Shown here: piece after piece, positions 32,322 to 40,727 of the stretch
How positions within the stretch are numbered: position 1 is the first letter of the stretch
How the letters are laid out: every line of letters starts with the position of its first letter
NCBI GenBank assembly: GCA_965227455.1
Contig: OZ245752.1
Span: 1,984,001-2,048,000 of the forward strand
Length of the DNA stretch: 64,000 nt
Direction: 5' to 3'
From: JABDIP01 sp965227455
GTDB lineage: Bacteria > Pseudomonadota > Alphaproteobacteria > DSM-16000 > Inquilinaceae
Program-made: the position numbers and the translations under genes
The notes under the pieces: model-generated
Told to the model about the DNA's origin: nothing
The model's database searches: none
The model's input: the letters and a program-made list of their open reading frames with translations, nothing else

Positions 32322-34751
32322 TCACCCGCGCATCCGCTCGGCCTTGGGATCGAACAGCGGTTCTGACTGGACCCTTGCCGACCGCACCTCGCCGATGATC
32401 TCGACGCCGTATTCGCCATCGGCATCCAGCGCGTCGGATTCGATGTACCCCATCGCCACCGACTTGCCGACATGGTGGGCATAGCCGCCGGAAGTGACCC
32501 AGCCGACCACCTTGTCGTCGCGGAAGATCGGCTCGTCGCCGACCACGTCGGCGTCATCGGCATCGACCACCAGGGTGACCAGGTTCTGTTTCGGGCCGGC
32601 GTCGCGGGCAGCCAGCAGGGCGTCGCGGCCGATGAAGTCCGGCTTCTTGTCGGGGGCGACGAAGCGGCCGAGGCCCGCCTCCCAGGGGGTGTAGATCGGT
32701 CGGTATTCCCGCGCCCAGCTGCCCCAGCTCTTCTCCAGGCGCAGGCTGTTGAGGGCGCGGCCGCCGAAGGGCTTGAGGCCGAGATCGGCGCCCTCGGCCC
32801 GCAGCAAATCGTGCAGCGCGCGCAGATAATCCGGCGTCACCCAGATCTCGTAGCCCAGATCGCCGGTGAAGCTGATGCGGCCGACCAGGGCCGGGATCAT
32901 GCCGATTCCCATGGGCCGGATCGCCATGAAGCGGAAGGCCTCCTTCGACACGTCCTCGTCCGCGACCCGGGCCAGCAGGTCGCGCGCCTTGGGCCCGGCG
33001 ATCTGCAACCCGACCAGATCGGTTCCGAGCGCGCGCAGGCTCACCCCGCTATCGGGCAGATGCGCCAGGAACCAGCGCATGTGGTAGTCCTCGGCGATGC
33101 CGGAGCCGAACAGGCAGAAATCCTCGCCGGACAGCCGGGCGACGGTGAAATCGCCGATCAGCCTCCCCTGCTCGTTCAGCATCGGGCTCAGGACGATCCG
33201 CCCCGGCTTGGGCAATGTGTTCGGCAGCAGCCGGTCGAGCCAGGCCTCGGCCCCGGGCCCGGCGACCTCGTATTTGGCGAAGTTGGAGATCTCCAGGATG
33301 CCAACCGCTTCGCGCACCGTCCGGCATTCTCCCGCCACGGCGTTGAAATCATTGGAGCGGCGGAAGCTGACGATATCTGCCGCCTCCTGTCCGTCCTCGG
33401 CGAACCACAGCGGGTGCTCCAGCCCGTAGGCGGCGCCGAAGACCGCATTGGCCTCCTTCCACGGCTCGTAGAGCGTCGTGGTGCGCAGCGGCCGGCCGGC
33501 GGGCAGCTCCTCGTTGGGGAAGGTGATGGAGAAGCGGCGGCCGTAATTCTCCCGCACCTTGGCGTTGGTGTAGGCCCGGGTCGCCCAGTCGCCGAAGCGG
33601 GCATTGTCCATGCCCCAGATGTCGAAACCGGGATCGCCCTCGACCATCCAATTGGCGAGCGCCAGCCCGACGCCGCCGCCCTGGCTGAATCCGGCCATGA
33701 CGCCGCAGGCCAGCCAGTAATTGCGCAGGCCGCGAACCGGACCGACCAGTGGATTGCCGTCCGGCGCGAAGGTGAAGGGGCCGTTGATCACCCGCTTGAT
33801 GCCGGCCTCCGCGAAGGCCGGGAAATGCTCGAAGCCCATCTCCAGCCGCTCCGAGATGCGGTCGAGATCGTTGGGCAGCAGCGCCATCTCGAAATCCCAG
33901 GGCGTGTCCTTCTCCGACCACGGCACGCCATTCGTCTCGTAGGTGCCGAGCAGCATGCCCTTGCCTTCCTGGCGCAAGTAGATCTCGGCCCCGAAATCGA
34001 TGCAGTGCGGCAGCTCCTTGCCGCTCGCCTCATTGGCGGCGAGCGCCTCCGGCATATCCTCGGTGACAAGGTACTGGTGCTCCATGGCCAGCACCGGCAG
34101 CTCGCGGCCGACCATGCGGCCGACCTCCCGTGCCCACAGCCCCCCGGCATTGACCACGTGCTCGGCCTGGATCGGCCCCTTGTCGGTCTCCACATCCCAG
34201 CTGCCGTCGACCCGCTGGGTCATCCCCACCACCTTGGTGTGGCGGTAGATCTCCGCCCCCGCCTGGGTGGCGCATTTGGCATAGGCCTGGGTGACGCCGG
34301 AGGGGTCGACATGGCCTTCCAGCGGATCGTAAAGACCGCCGGCGAAATGCGACGGGTCGATCAGCGGCATGATCTCGACGGCCTCGTCCATGGTGACGAT
34401 GCGCGTCTCCATGCCGAGATAGCGGCCGCGGGCATGGGCCATCTTCAGCCATTCCAGGCGCTCGGGCGTGTCGGCCAGCATGATGCCGCCTGGCATATGC
34501 GCGCCGCAGGACTGGCCCGACGCATCCTCGATCTCCTTGTAGAGGCCAAGGGTGTATTGCTGCAGCTTGGCGACGTTGGGGTCGCCGTTCAGGGTGTGCA
34601 TGCCGCCGGCCGCATGCCAGGTCGAGCCCGAGGTGAGCTCGGATTTCTCGATCAGGACGATGTCGGTCCAGCCGGCCTTGGTGAGGTGATACAGCACCGA
34701 GCAGCCGACGACCCCGCCGCCGATCACCGCTACCTGGGCAGAAGTCTTCAC
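32322..34751 (-). CDS. Dimethylglycine/sarcosine dehydrogenase-like FAD oxidoreductase with GcvT domain
   Basis: An 809-residue two-domain enzyme. The N-terminal half is a DAO-type FAD oxidoreductase: VAVIGGGVVGCSVLYHLT at the start and GSTWHAAGG near residue 45, where the His corresponds to the covalent FAD attachment site of dimethylglycine dehydrogenase. The C-terminal half is a GcvT-like aminomethyltransferase that would pass the released methyl to tetrahydrofolate (SFTGDLGYEIWV, GGRALNSLRLEK). Start is GTG 34751 after a GGAGG site. The likely reaction is demethylation of an N-methylated glycine, but related proteins act on other N-methyl compounds. Confidence 0.88.
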   Translation of the reverse strand: MKTSAQVAVIGGGVVGCSVLYHLTKAGWTDIVLIEKSELTSGSTWHAAGGMHTLNGDPNVAKLQQYTLGLYKEIEDASGQSCGAHMPGGIMLADTPERLEWLKMAHARGRYLGMETRIVTMDEAVEIMPLIDPSHFAGGLYDPLEGHVDPSGVTQAYAKCATQAGAEIYRHTKVVGMTQRVDGSWDVETDKGPIQAEHVVNAGGLWAREVGRMVGRELPVLAMEHQYLVTEDMPEALAANEASGKELPHCIDFGAEIYLRQEGKGMLLGTYETNGVPWSEKDTPWDFEMALLPNDLDRISERLEMGFEHFPAFAEAGIKRVINGPFTFAPDGNPLVGPVRGLRNYWLACGVMAGFSQGGGVGLALANWMVEGDPGFDIWGMDNARFGDWATRAYTNAKVRENYGRRFSITFPNEELPAGRPLRTTTLYEPWKEANAVFGAAYGLEHPLWFAEDGQEAADIVSFRRSNDFNAVAGECRTVREAVGILEISNFAKYEVAGPGAEAWLDRLLPNTLPKPGRIVLSPMLNEQGRLIGDFTVARLSGEDFCLFGSGIAEDYHMRWFLAHLPDSGVSLRALGTDLVGLQIAGPKARDLLARVADEDVSKEAFRFMAIRPMGIGMIPALVGRISFTGDLGYEIWVTPDYLRALHDLLRAEGADLGLKPFGGRALNSLRLEKSWGSWAREYRPIYTPWEAGLGRFVAPDKKPDFIGRDALLAARDAGPKQNLVTLVVDADDADVVGDEPIFRDDKVVGWVTSGGYAHHVGKSVAMGYIESDALDADGEYGVEIIGEVRSARVQSEPLFDPKAERMRG

Positions 34752-34899
34752 GCTCTCGCCTCCCGTCGCTCGTCCCGGACCTCCCGTATCAGTTGCCGAC
34801 CGGTTCCGGAAGCAAAACGTCACACGATATCGCGAGATCGAGTCGCGTCTGCGGACGACATCCGATGCCGCAACCGCGACCAGCCGGCGTCGGGCCCGC

Positions 34900-36846
34900 T
34901 CATCCGGTCTTTGGCGGGGCGGCCTCCAGGACCGGCGACGTGAGCTTGTGGCCCGAGCGCGCCTCGTCCACCAAGGACTTGGTGTCCCAGCCGGCTGTCG
35001 CGGCATCGGTGCCCATGTCGGCGAGGTCGCTCTGCAGCAGCTGTTCCAGATCGGCAGTGCGCTGGCGCACGGCATCGCCATACGAGGCATCGTCGCCCCA
35101 GAGTTCGGAGAGCTGGCGCAGAGTCTCGCGGTCGTGGTCGCGGAACAGCCGGCCGGCGCGTTCCGCCTGATAGGCGCGGAAGCCCATCAGGCGCAAGGCC
35201 GCCACACCGCTCTCCAGGGCCGAGCCAAAGGTTTCGCGGGACACATGGTCGACCTGCCGGTCGATCAGCCCATAGGCGTCGCGCCGGTCAAAGGCACGGG
35301 CCACAATCTTCAAGTGCGGGAAGTGCTTGCGGGCGTGGTCGACGATCTCCAGCGCCTTGTCGCGCTCGTCGACCGCTACCACGAGCAGCTTGGCGTCTTC
35401 CGCCCCCGCGGCATGCAGCAATTCCGCGCGAGAGGCGTCGCCGTAATAGACCTTGTTGCCGAAGCGGCGCAGCAGGTCGATCTGGCTGGGGCTGTGGTCC
35501 AGCACGGTGATCTTGAAGCCGTTGGCGATCAGCAGCCGGCCGACGATCTGCCCGAAACGACCGAAGCCGGCGATGATCGCCGTACCTTCCGGCGTGATGG
35601 AATCGGGCTCGCGAGCACCGCCCCGGTCGGCGAAACGCGGTGCGATGAGCGATTCGTAGACGATCATCAGCAACGGCGTGACCAGCATCGACAACGCCAC
35701 CGCCGCGATCAGCGGGGCGACGATCTCGGCGGTCAGTACACCGTTCTGAAGCGCGAAAGCGGAGAGCACGAAAGCGAACTCGCCGCCTTGGGCCAGGGCG
35801 AAGGCGAACAGCAGACCGTCCGGGGCGGTCATGCGGAAGGCCCGGGCGAGGCCCGCGAGCACCGCCAGCTTGACCACGATCAGGCCCAGAACCATTGCCA
35901 GGATCATCAGCGGGCTGCCGATCAGCAGGTCGAAATCGATGCTTGCGCCGACGGAGATGAAGAACAGGCCGAGCAGCAGGCCCTTGAACGGCTCGATGTT
36001 CACCTCGAGCTCGTGGCGGAACTCGCTGTCCGCCAGGACCACGCCGGCCAGGAAGGTGCCGAGCGCCGGCGACAGGCCGACGAGTTGCATCAGCAGCGCA
36101 ATGCCGATGACGAGCAACAGCGCGGCGGCAGTAAATACCTCGCGCAGACGGGTCTCGGCAATGAAGCGGAAGGCCGGCCGGATCAGCAGCCGACCGCCCA
36201 GGACGATCGACGCGACCGCTGCCAGGACCACCAGGGCATTCGCCCAGCCGGGCAGACCCGCCAGCCAGTCTGCTCCGCCATGGCCGCTTCCCTCGCCGTG
36301 GCCACCGGCGGCCTCGCCCACAAGCTCCGGCATGGCCAACAAGGGCAGCAGGGCCAGGATGGGGATCACGGCGATGTCCTGGAATAGCAGAACGGCGAAG
36401 CTGGACCGTCCGGCTGGCGTCTTCATCAAGCCCTTCTCGGACAGGGTCTGCAGCACGATGGCGGTCGAGGACAGTGCGAGGATCATGCCCACCGCCAGCG
36501 CCACCCGCCAGTCGAAGCCGAGCGCCAGGACGATCGCCGCGATGGCGGCCGTGGTGACCGCGACCTGCAGCCCGCCAAGCCCGAGGATCGGCCCGCGCAT
36601 TTGCCACAGCAGCGATGGCCGCAACTCCAGTCCGACGATGAACAGCATCATCACGACGCCGAACTCGGCGAAATGCATGACGTCCGACTGGTCGCCCACC
36701 AGGCCCAGGGCGAACGGCCCGATGATCACCCCGGCGATCAGGTAGCCGAGCACCGAGCCGAGCCCGAGACGCTTGGCGACCGGCACGGAGACCACCGCCG
36801 CGAGCAGGTAGACGAAGGCGTTGGCGAGGAAAGAGCCGTGTTCCAT
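34900..36846 (-). CDS. Glutathione-regulated potassium efflux antiporter, KefB/KefC type
   Basis: A 648-residue K+/H+ antiporter. The membrane half has about 12 helices (CPA2 fold; LSSTAIVLQTLSE and LLFQDIAVIPILALLP are the recognisable pieces). The cytosolic part holds a RCK/KTN domain with a Rossmann motif IIAGFGRFGQIVGRLL and acidic strand (ITVLDHS), where nucleotide and glutathione adducts act in E. coli. An extra His/Gly-rich loop lies near residue 185. It follows a KefF-like gene by 11 bp, supporting the KefC assignment and detoxification of electrophiles. Confidence 0.9.
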   Translation of the reverse strand: MEHGSFLANAFVYLLAAVVSVPVAKRLGLGSVLGYLIAGVIIGPFALGLVGDQSDVMHFAEFGVVMMLFIVGLELRPSLLWQMRGPILGLGGLQVAVTTAAIAAIVLALGFDWRVALAVGMILALSSTAIVLQTLSEKGLMKTPAGRSSFAVLLFQDIAVIPILALLPLLAMPELVGEAAGGHGEGSGHGGADWLAGLPGWANALVVLAAVASIVLGGRLLIRPAFRFIAETRLREVFTAAALLLVIGIALLMQLVGLSPALGTFLAGVVLADSEFRHELEVNIEPFKGLLLGLFFISVGASIDFDLLIGSPLMILAMVLGLIVVKLAVLAGLARAFRMTAPDGLLFAFALAQGGEFAFVLSAFALQNGVLTAEIVAPLIAAVALSMLVTPLLMIVYESLIAPRFADRGGAREPDSITPEGTAIIAGFGRFGQIVGRLLIANGFKITVLDHSPSQIDLLRRFGNKVYYGDASRAELLHAAGAEDAKLLVVAVDERDKALEIVDHARKHFPHLKIVARAFDRRDAYGLIDRQVDHVSRETFGSALESGVAALRLMGFRAYQAERAGRLFRDHDRETLRQLSELWGDDASYGDAVRQRTADLEQLLQSDLADMGTDAATAGWDTKSLVDEARSGHKLTSPVLEAAPPKTG

Positions 36847-36857
36847 GGCGCGTGTCC

Positions 36858-37466
36858 TCAGGTCCCGATGACGCCGAGATCGGCATTGATGCGCGGCTGT
36901 CTGGCGATCGCCTTTGAGGATGGGTCGATGGCGCCATCCCGCAAGGCCGTCAGCACGCGGCGGTAATCCTCGGCATGGCCGGCGATGGCATCGGCGTCGA
37001 GAAGCAGGGTCCCATGCACCACGAAGGGGGGCAGCCAGCGCATGCCGCACAGCGCCGCCGTCTGCTCGAAGGGACGCAGCAATTCGGCGATGGTGTAGCG
37101 GTTCACGCCATCCTTGCGATAGGCCGCCTCGCCGCCGCCGGCGGAGATCGCCGACATCACCATCTTGCCATGCAGGGCCGTGCCGTCGCGCCCATAGGCG
37201 AAGCCGTGCTGCAGCACGAGGTCCTGCCATTCCTTCAGGATCGCCGGCGAGGAGTACCAGTAGAAGGGATGCTGGAAGACGATGACGTCGTGCTCGCGCA
37301 GCAGAGCCTGCTCCCGCGGCACGTCGATCATCAGATCGGGATAGGCCTCGTAGAGGTCGTGGATCGTCACGCCTTCCAGGCTGCGTGCCGCCGCCAGCAG
37401 CGCCGGCTGCACCCGCGAACGCTGGAACGCGGGATGGGCGAACAGGATCAGGATCTTCGACGACAC
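36858..37466 (-). CDS. KefF/MdaB-type NAD(P)H-quinone oxidoreductase
   Basis: A 202-residue flavodoxin-fold quinone reductase. The FMN-binding start ILILFAHPAFQRSR and the HPFYWYSSPAILKEWQD segment near residue 67 are characteristic of KefF/KefG and YwrO. In E. coli this protein is the required ancillary subunit of KefC and also reduces quinones. The start is GTG 37466 preceded by GGGAGG. It is immediately upstream of the kef antiporter, so the pair is an operon. Confidence 0.88.
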   Translation of the reverse strand: MSSKILILFAHPAFQRSRVQPALLAAARSLEGVTIHDLYEAYPDLMIDVPREQALLREHDVIVFQHPFYWYSSPAILKEWQDLVLQHGFAYGRDGTALHGKMVMSAISAGGGEAAYRKDGVNRYTIAELLRPFEQTAALCGMRWLPPFVVHGTLLLDADAIAGHAEDYRRVLTALRDGAIDPSSKAIARQPRINADLGVIGT

Positions 37467-37545
37467 CGGCGGGCCCTCCCTCGAATCGGGCAGGCCCCGA
37501 GACCGCCACAGCGGACGGCGAAGCGCAAGGACTCAGCGGGACCGG

Positions 37546-38580
37546 TCAGCGTTCGACCGTCACCGTCCAGACGCCGTCGCCGGTTTCCTCCCATTCGATC
37601 GACACGGGGAGAAACCGCTGGATGATCCGGGCATTGGTGGTCGTGTGCGGCGTCGGCGCCATGGTCGTGAACCGGCCGCCCCCGGCCAGCGCCATCGGCA
37701 GCAGCAGCTGGTCGGCCAGATGGGGGCCGACCGCTGCGCCGCTGGCCTTGTATCGGCGCAGTTCCTTCACCGTGCGTTCCGCGACCGCCTCCGCAGAGAT
37801 GCCGAGCCGGCCAAAGCCGCTGAACATCTCGGTGACATGCTCATGGGCCAGGGTCAGCATCAGCACATTGCCGGGGCCGCGCGCCTGCGGCTCCTCGACC
37901 AGATGCAGCGACTCCTCCGGCCAGCGCAGCCGGCGGGCAACGATTTTGAGTTCGCGCTGCGCGATGTCCGCCGAGATATTGGAGACGACCGCCCGGGCCT
38001 GGACCTCCAGCTGTTGGCCGCGCTCCATGATCTCGAGGGTCCGAAGCCCGGCTCCACCGGAGATGTCCAGCGCAATGGCGCCGCCTCCGGCCGGATAGAA
38101 TCCGGGCCGCACCAGCCTGATCTCGGCCTCGACACCGGCACGGCGCAGAAGTGGCAGATAGCACCGGTCGAGATAGTCGAAGGGCGGCGCCTTGGAGCCA
38201 TGGGTGCCGCCTTCCAGGTATACGGTCGACGGACCGTCCGCCAGCATCAGGGCCGGCAGGATGGTCTGCGCGACCAGCGTGGTGCTGCCGGCCGTGCCGA
38301 TGGTGAGGCTGAAATCCCCCGGCCGGACCGCCTTCGGCCGGAAGACCAGGTCCATCGAACCGATCTCGGCACCGGTCACCTCCGCTTCGCAGATCTCCTG
38401 CGCCGCGCGAACGGCGGTCAGGTGCTGGCGCATCAGCCCCGGCCGCTCCCGCATGCCCCGAATGGCGGAGATGCGGAACGGCCGGCCGGTGATCGCGGAC
38501 AGGCACAGGGAACTGCGCAGGACCTGTCCCCCGCCTTCGCCCTCCCGGCCGTCGATCTCAATCATCGGATGCTGTGCCAT
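37546..38580 (-). CDS. rtcA: RNA 3'-terminal phosphate cyclase RtcA
   Basis: A 344-residue enzyme that converts RNA 3'-phosphate (and can convert 2'-phosphate) ends to 2',3'-cyclic phosphate using ATP. The family start (IDGREGEGGGQVLRSSL), the RPGLMRQHL segment, the GGTHGSKAPPFDYL region and the C-terminal HTTTNARIIQRFLP with the active-site His are all visible, at normal length. It is the last gene of the rsr-Y RNA-rtcB operon, downstream of a SUKH-like gene by 47 bp. Confidence 0.96.
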   Translation of the reverse strand: MAQHPMIEIDGREGEGGGQVLRSSLCLSAITGRPFRISAIRGMRERPGLMRQHLTAVRAAQEICEAEVTGAEIGSMDLVFRPKAVRPGDFSLTIGTAGSTTLVAQTILPALMLADGPSTVYLEGGTHGSKAPPFDYLDRCYLPLLRRAGVEAEIRLVRPGFYPAGGGAIALDISGGAGLRTLEIMERGQQLEVQARAVVSNISADIAQRELKIVARRLRWPEESLHLVEEPQARGPGNVLMLTLAHEHVTEMFSGFGRLGISAEAVAERTVKELRRYKASGAAVGPHLADQLLLPMALAGGGRFTTMAPTPHTTTNARIIQRFLPVSIEWEETGDGVWTVTVER

Positions 38581-38627
38581 GTCTCGTCATCAATCTCGTC
38601 AACTAGACCGGCGCAAAGCCGGCCAAT

Positions 38628-39158
38628 TCAGCCGTTCCGCAATTCGGCCAGGCTCCAGAACGGGATCTCCTTGAGCGCCGGCCAGGGCTCCCCACGACCG
38701 TCTCCGAATTCCCGATCGAAATAGTCCGTCAGATTGGCGCCGTAGTAGATGACGTCGGTCTGCCAGACGGAGAAGACGGGATTTCCATCTTCATGGGGTT
38801 CGTCCGGGATGTAGCGATGGCCGTAAATCGGAATCAACGCCGGCGCCTTGTCGATAGCCGCTTTCAAGACTTCGTAGCGGGCATCCCGGTCATTCGGCTT
38901 CTCACCCCATTCGGGCCACCAAATCCCTGCATTTTCCACGTCGAACCAGAATCCCTTTAGGGGCCATTCCAAGGCGTCCCGAATCCGGTCGTCGGAATCG
39001 GCGACCCAATCGACCATGTGTCCTTCGTCGCAGACCGGGCGCCGCTCCAGGAACAGGGCCATAAGATCCGGCGGGAAGCGCAGGTCCCATTTGGCCTGGG
39101 CATCCTCCAACTGGCTTTTGCTATAGGGCGGGCCCCAGGTCAGCCGGTTACCGGTCAT
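38628..39158 (-). CDS. SMI1/KNR4 (SUKH)-like protein within the RNA-repair operon
   Basis: A 176-residue cytosolic protein rich in Trp, Pro and acidic residues. The N-terminal LRFPPDLMALFLERRP, the central ALIPIYGHRYIPDEP and the GNPVFSVWQTDVIYYG strand-turn-strand are what I associate with SMI1/KNR4-type (SUKH) domains, which in bacteria are common immunity proteins against nucleases. It lies between rtcB and rtcA with its own strong ribosome-binding site (GAAGGAG). A role in the RNA-repair response is inferred from position only. Confidence 0.65.
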   Translation of the reverse strand: MTGNRLTWGPPYSKSQLEDAQAKWDLRFPPDLMALFLERRPVCDEGHMVDWVADSDDRIRDALEWPLKGFWFDVENAGIWWPEWGEKPNDRDARYEVLKAAIDKAPALIPIYGHRYIPDEPHEDGNPVFSVWQTDVIYYGANLTDYFDREFGDGRGEPWPALKEIPFWSLAELRNG

Positions 39159-39194
39159 GGCCTTGTCTCCTTCCGCCGGCGGCGGCGTGAAGGG

Positions 39195-40421
39195 TTACCC
39201 CTTCACGCACACCACCTGGCGCAGGGTGTGGACGATCTCGACGAGATCCTTCTGGGCCTCCATCACCGCGTCGATCGGCTTGTAGGCTGCCGGGGTCTCG
39301 TCGATGACGCCCTCGTCCTTGCGGCACTCGACGTCCTTGGTTGCGGCGATGTGCTCTTCCAGGGTCACCCGCTTCTTGGCCTCCGTCCGCGACATCACGC
39401 GGCCCGCCCCGTGGGAGCAGGAGTGGAAGCTTTCGGCGTTGCCCAGGCCGCGGACGATGTAGGACCGCGCGCCCATGCTGCCCGGAATGATGCCCATATC
39501 GCCCTTGCGGGCGCGGACCGCCCCCTTGCGGGTCACAAGCACGTTCTCCCCGAAATGGTTCTCGCGGGTCACGTAGTTGTGGTGGCAGTTCACCGCCTCG
39601 ACCTCGGCGTCGAACGGGCGGGCCAGCGCCGACCGGGCCGCGGCGACGATGTTGGCCATCATCACCTGGCGGTTGACCAGCGCGAAGTCCTGGGCCCATT
39701 CGACGGCCATGACATAGTCGTCGAAATGCTCGGTGCCCTCCGGGAAATACGCCAGATCCTGATCGGGCAGGTTGACGTACCAGCGCCGCATGTCGTCCTT
39801 CGCCAGTTCGATGAAGGTGCGGCCGATCGCGTTGCCGACGCCCCGCGACCCGGAATGCAGCATGAACCAGACCCGGTCCTCCTGATCGAGGCAGACCTCG
39901 ATGAAGTGGTTGCCGGTGCCCAGCGTGCCGAGATGCACCACATGGTTGGACTGCTCCAGCTTCGGGTACTTGGCGGTCAGCTTGGCAAAGCCGGCGTCAA
40001 GACCCTGCCAGGCCTTCGCGGTGCCTTCCGGCACCTCGCCCCAGGCCCCCTTGTCCCGCTTGCTGCGGCCGACCGAGCGGCCATGCGGCACCGCCTGCTC
40101 GATCGCCAGACGCAGATCGTGCAGCGAATCCGGCAGGTCGGAGGCGGTCATGGAGGTCCGCGCCGCCATCATGCCGCAGCCGATGTCGACGCCGACGGCG
40201 GCCGGGATGATCGCACCCTTGGTCGGGATCACCGAACCGACGGTGGAGCCGATGCCCTTGTGGACGTCCGGCATCACCGCCAGCCACTTGTGGATGAACG
40301 GCATCTGCGCGGTCTTACGCAGCTGTTCCTTGGCGCCCTCGTCGACCGGAACGCCCCGGGTCCACATCTTGATCGGATTTCCGTCCTCGGCCCCGATTAC
40401 CTCATAGCCGCGTTCGGTCAT
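39195..40421 (-). CDS. rtcB: RNA-splicing ligase RtcB
   Basis: A 408-residue GTP- and Mn-dependent RNA ligase joining 2',3'-cyclic phosphate (or 3'-phosphate) to 5'-OH ends. Metal ligands lie in GVDIGCGM (Cys), GNHFIE and LHSGSRG; further active-site residues are in VNCHHNYV, GSMGARSYIV and the guanylated His in SHGAGR. The length is that of the shorter E. coli-type RtcB. ATG 40421 follows a GAGGAGA site. It lies directly downstream of the Y RNAs. Confidence 0.97.
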   Translation of the reverse strand: MTERGYEVIGAEDGNPIKMWTRGVPVDEGAKEQLRKTAQMPFIHKWLAVMPDVHKGIGSTVGSVIPTKGAIIPAAVGVDIGCGMMAARTSMTASDLPDSLHDLRLAIEQAVPHGRSVGRSKRDKGAWGEVPEGTAKAWQGLDAGFAKLTAKYPKLEQSNHVVHLGTLGTGNHFIEVCLDQEDRVWFMLHSGSRGVGNAIGRTFIELAKDDMRRWYVNLPDQDLAYFPEGTEHFDDYVMAVEWAQDFALVNRQVMMANIVAAARSALARPFDAEVEAVNCHHNYVTRENHFGENVLVTRKGAVRARKGDMGIIPGSMGARSYIVRGLGNAESFHSCSHGAGRVMSRTEAKKRVTLEEHIAATKDVECRKDEGVIDETPAAYKPIDAVMEAQKDLVEIVHTLRQVVCVKG

Positions 40422-40464
40422 CGCTCTTCTCCTCGGTGATCCCGGGGCCAATCGGGCCACGGGT

Positions 40465-40529
40465 GCCGGCGACAAGTCGTATGCGAGACATCACATTTCA
40501 CAGATGTAGTCCCGCAGGCATTCGCCGGC
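40465..40529 (-). ncRNA. Second Y RNA: minimal 65-nt Y module
   Basis: On the minus strand GCCGGCGA (40529-40522) pairs perfectly with TCGCCGGC (40472-40465). Above it an internal loop (ATGCC opposite TACGACTTG) leads to an upper stem TGCGGG/CTCGCA, an ACT bulge and ACATC/GATGT closed by a 10-nt loop. The left strand matches the first Y RNA at 20 of 23 positions, including GGCGAATGC and ACTACAT, and the right strand shares CTTGTCGCC. These are the Ro60-binding features; this copy has no tRNA-like domain. Position between rsr and rtcB matches Salmonella YrlA/YrlB. Confidence 0.8.
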
Positions 40530-40571
40530 TTCTTTATCCACGTAACTGCTTACCGTTTCATGCAACTCCGG

Positions 40572-40727
40572 CGGGAAGCCATGGCGACAAGGATCGACGA
40601 AACACCCTGCTCTTCCGTTTGAGCTACCGGCCTCCGGTGAAGGATTGGCAGGCCGGGCGGGACTCGAACCCGCAACCGGGGGGTTAAGGACCATGTAGTT
40701 CCGCCTGCATTCGCCATGGCGGTCCCG
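40572..40727 (-). ncRNA. yrlA: YrlA-type Y RNA with a circularly permuted tRNA-like domain and encoded CCA
   Basis: The terminal stem pairs GCCATGGCGA (40720-40711) with TCGCCATGGC (40587-40578), extended by CGGG/CCCG to 40727 and 40572. The Y module follows: ATGCA internal loop, GGCGGA/TTCGTC, ACT bulge and ACA/TGT. Inside it sits tRNA sequence in permuted order: T arm GCGGG-TTCGAGT-CCCGC (40673-40657), acceptor 3' strand CCGGCCT, discriminator G and CCA (40649-40646), a 12-nt linker, acceptor 5' strand AGGCCGG (40633-40627), T8-A9, and D arm GCTC-AAACGGAA-GAGC (40624-40609) with the GG of the D loop. The Y stem thus replaces the anticodon arm. It starts right after the rsr stop codon. Confidence 0.88.

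Noticed and set aside
40609..40673. An ordinary tRNA gene on the minus strand between rsr and rtcB
   Set aside because: The T-arm half precedes the D-arm half and there is no anticodon arm; the sequence is embedded within a closed Y-RNA stem. It fits a permuted tRNA mimic, not a normal tRNA.
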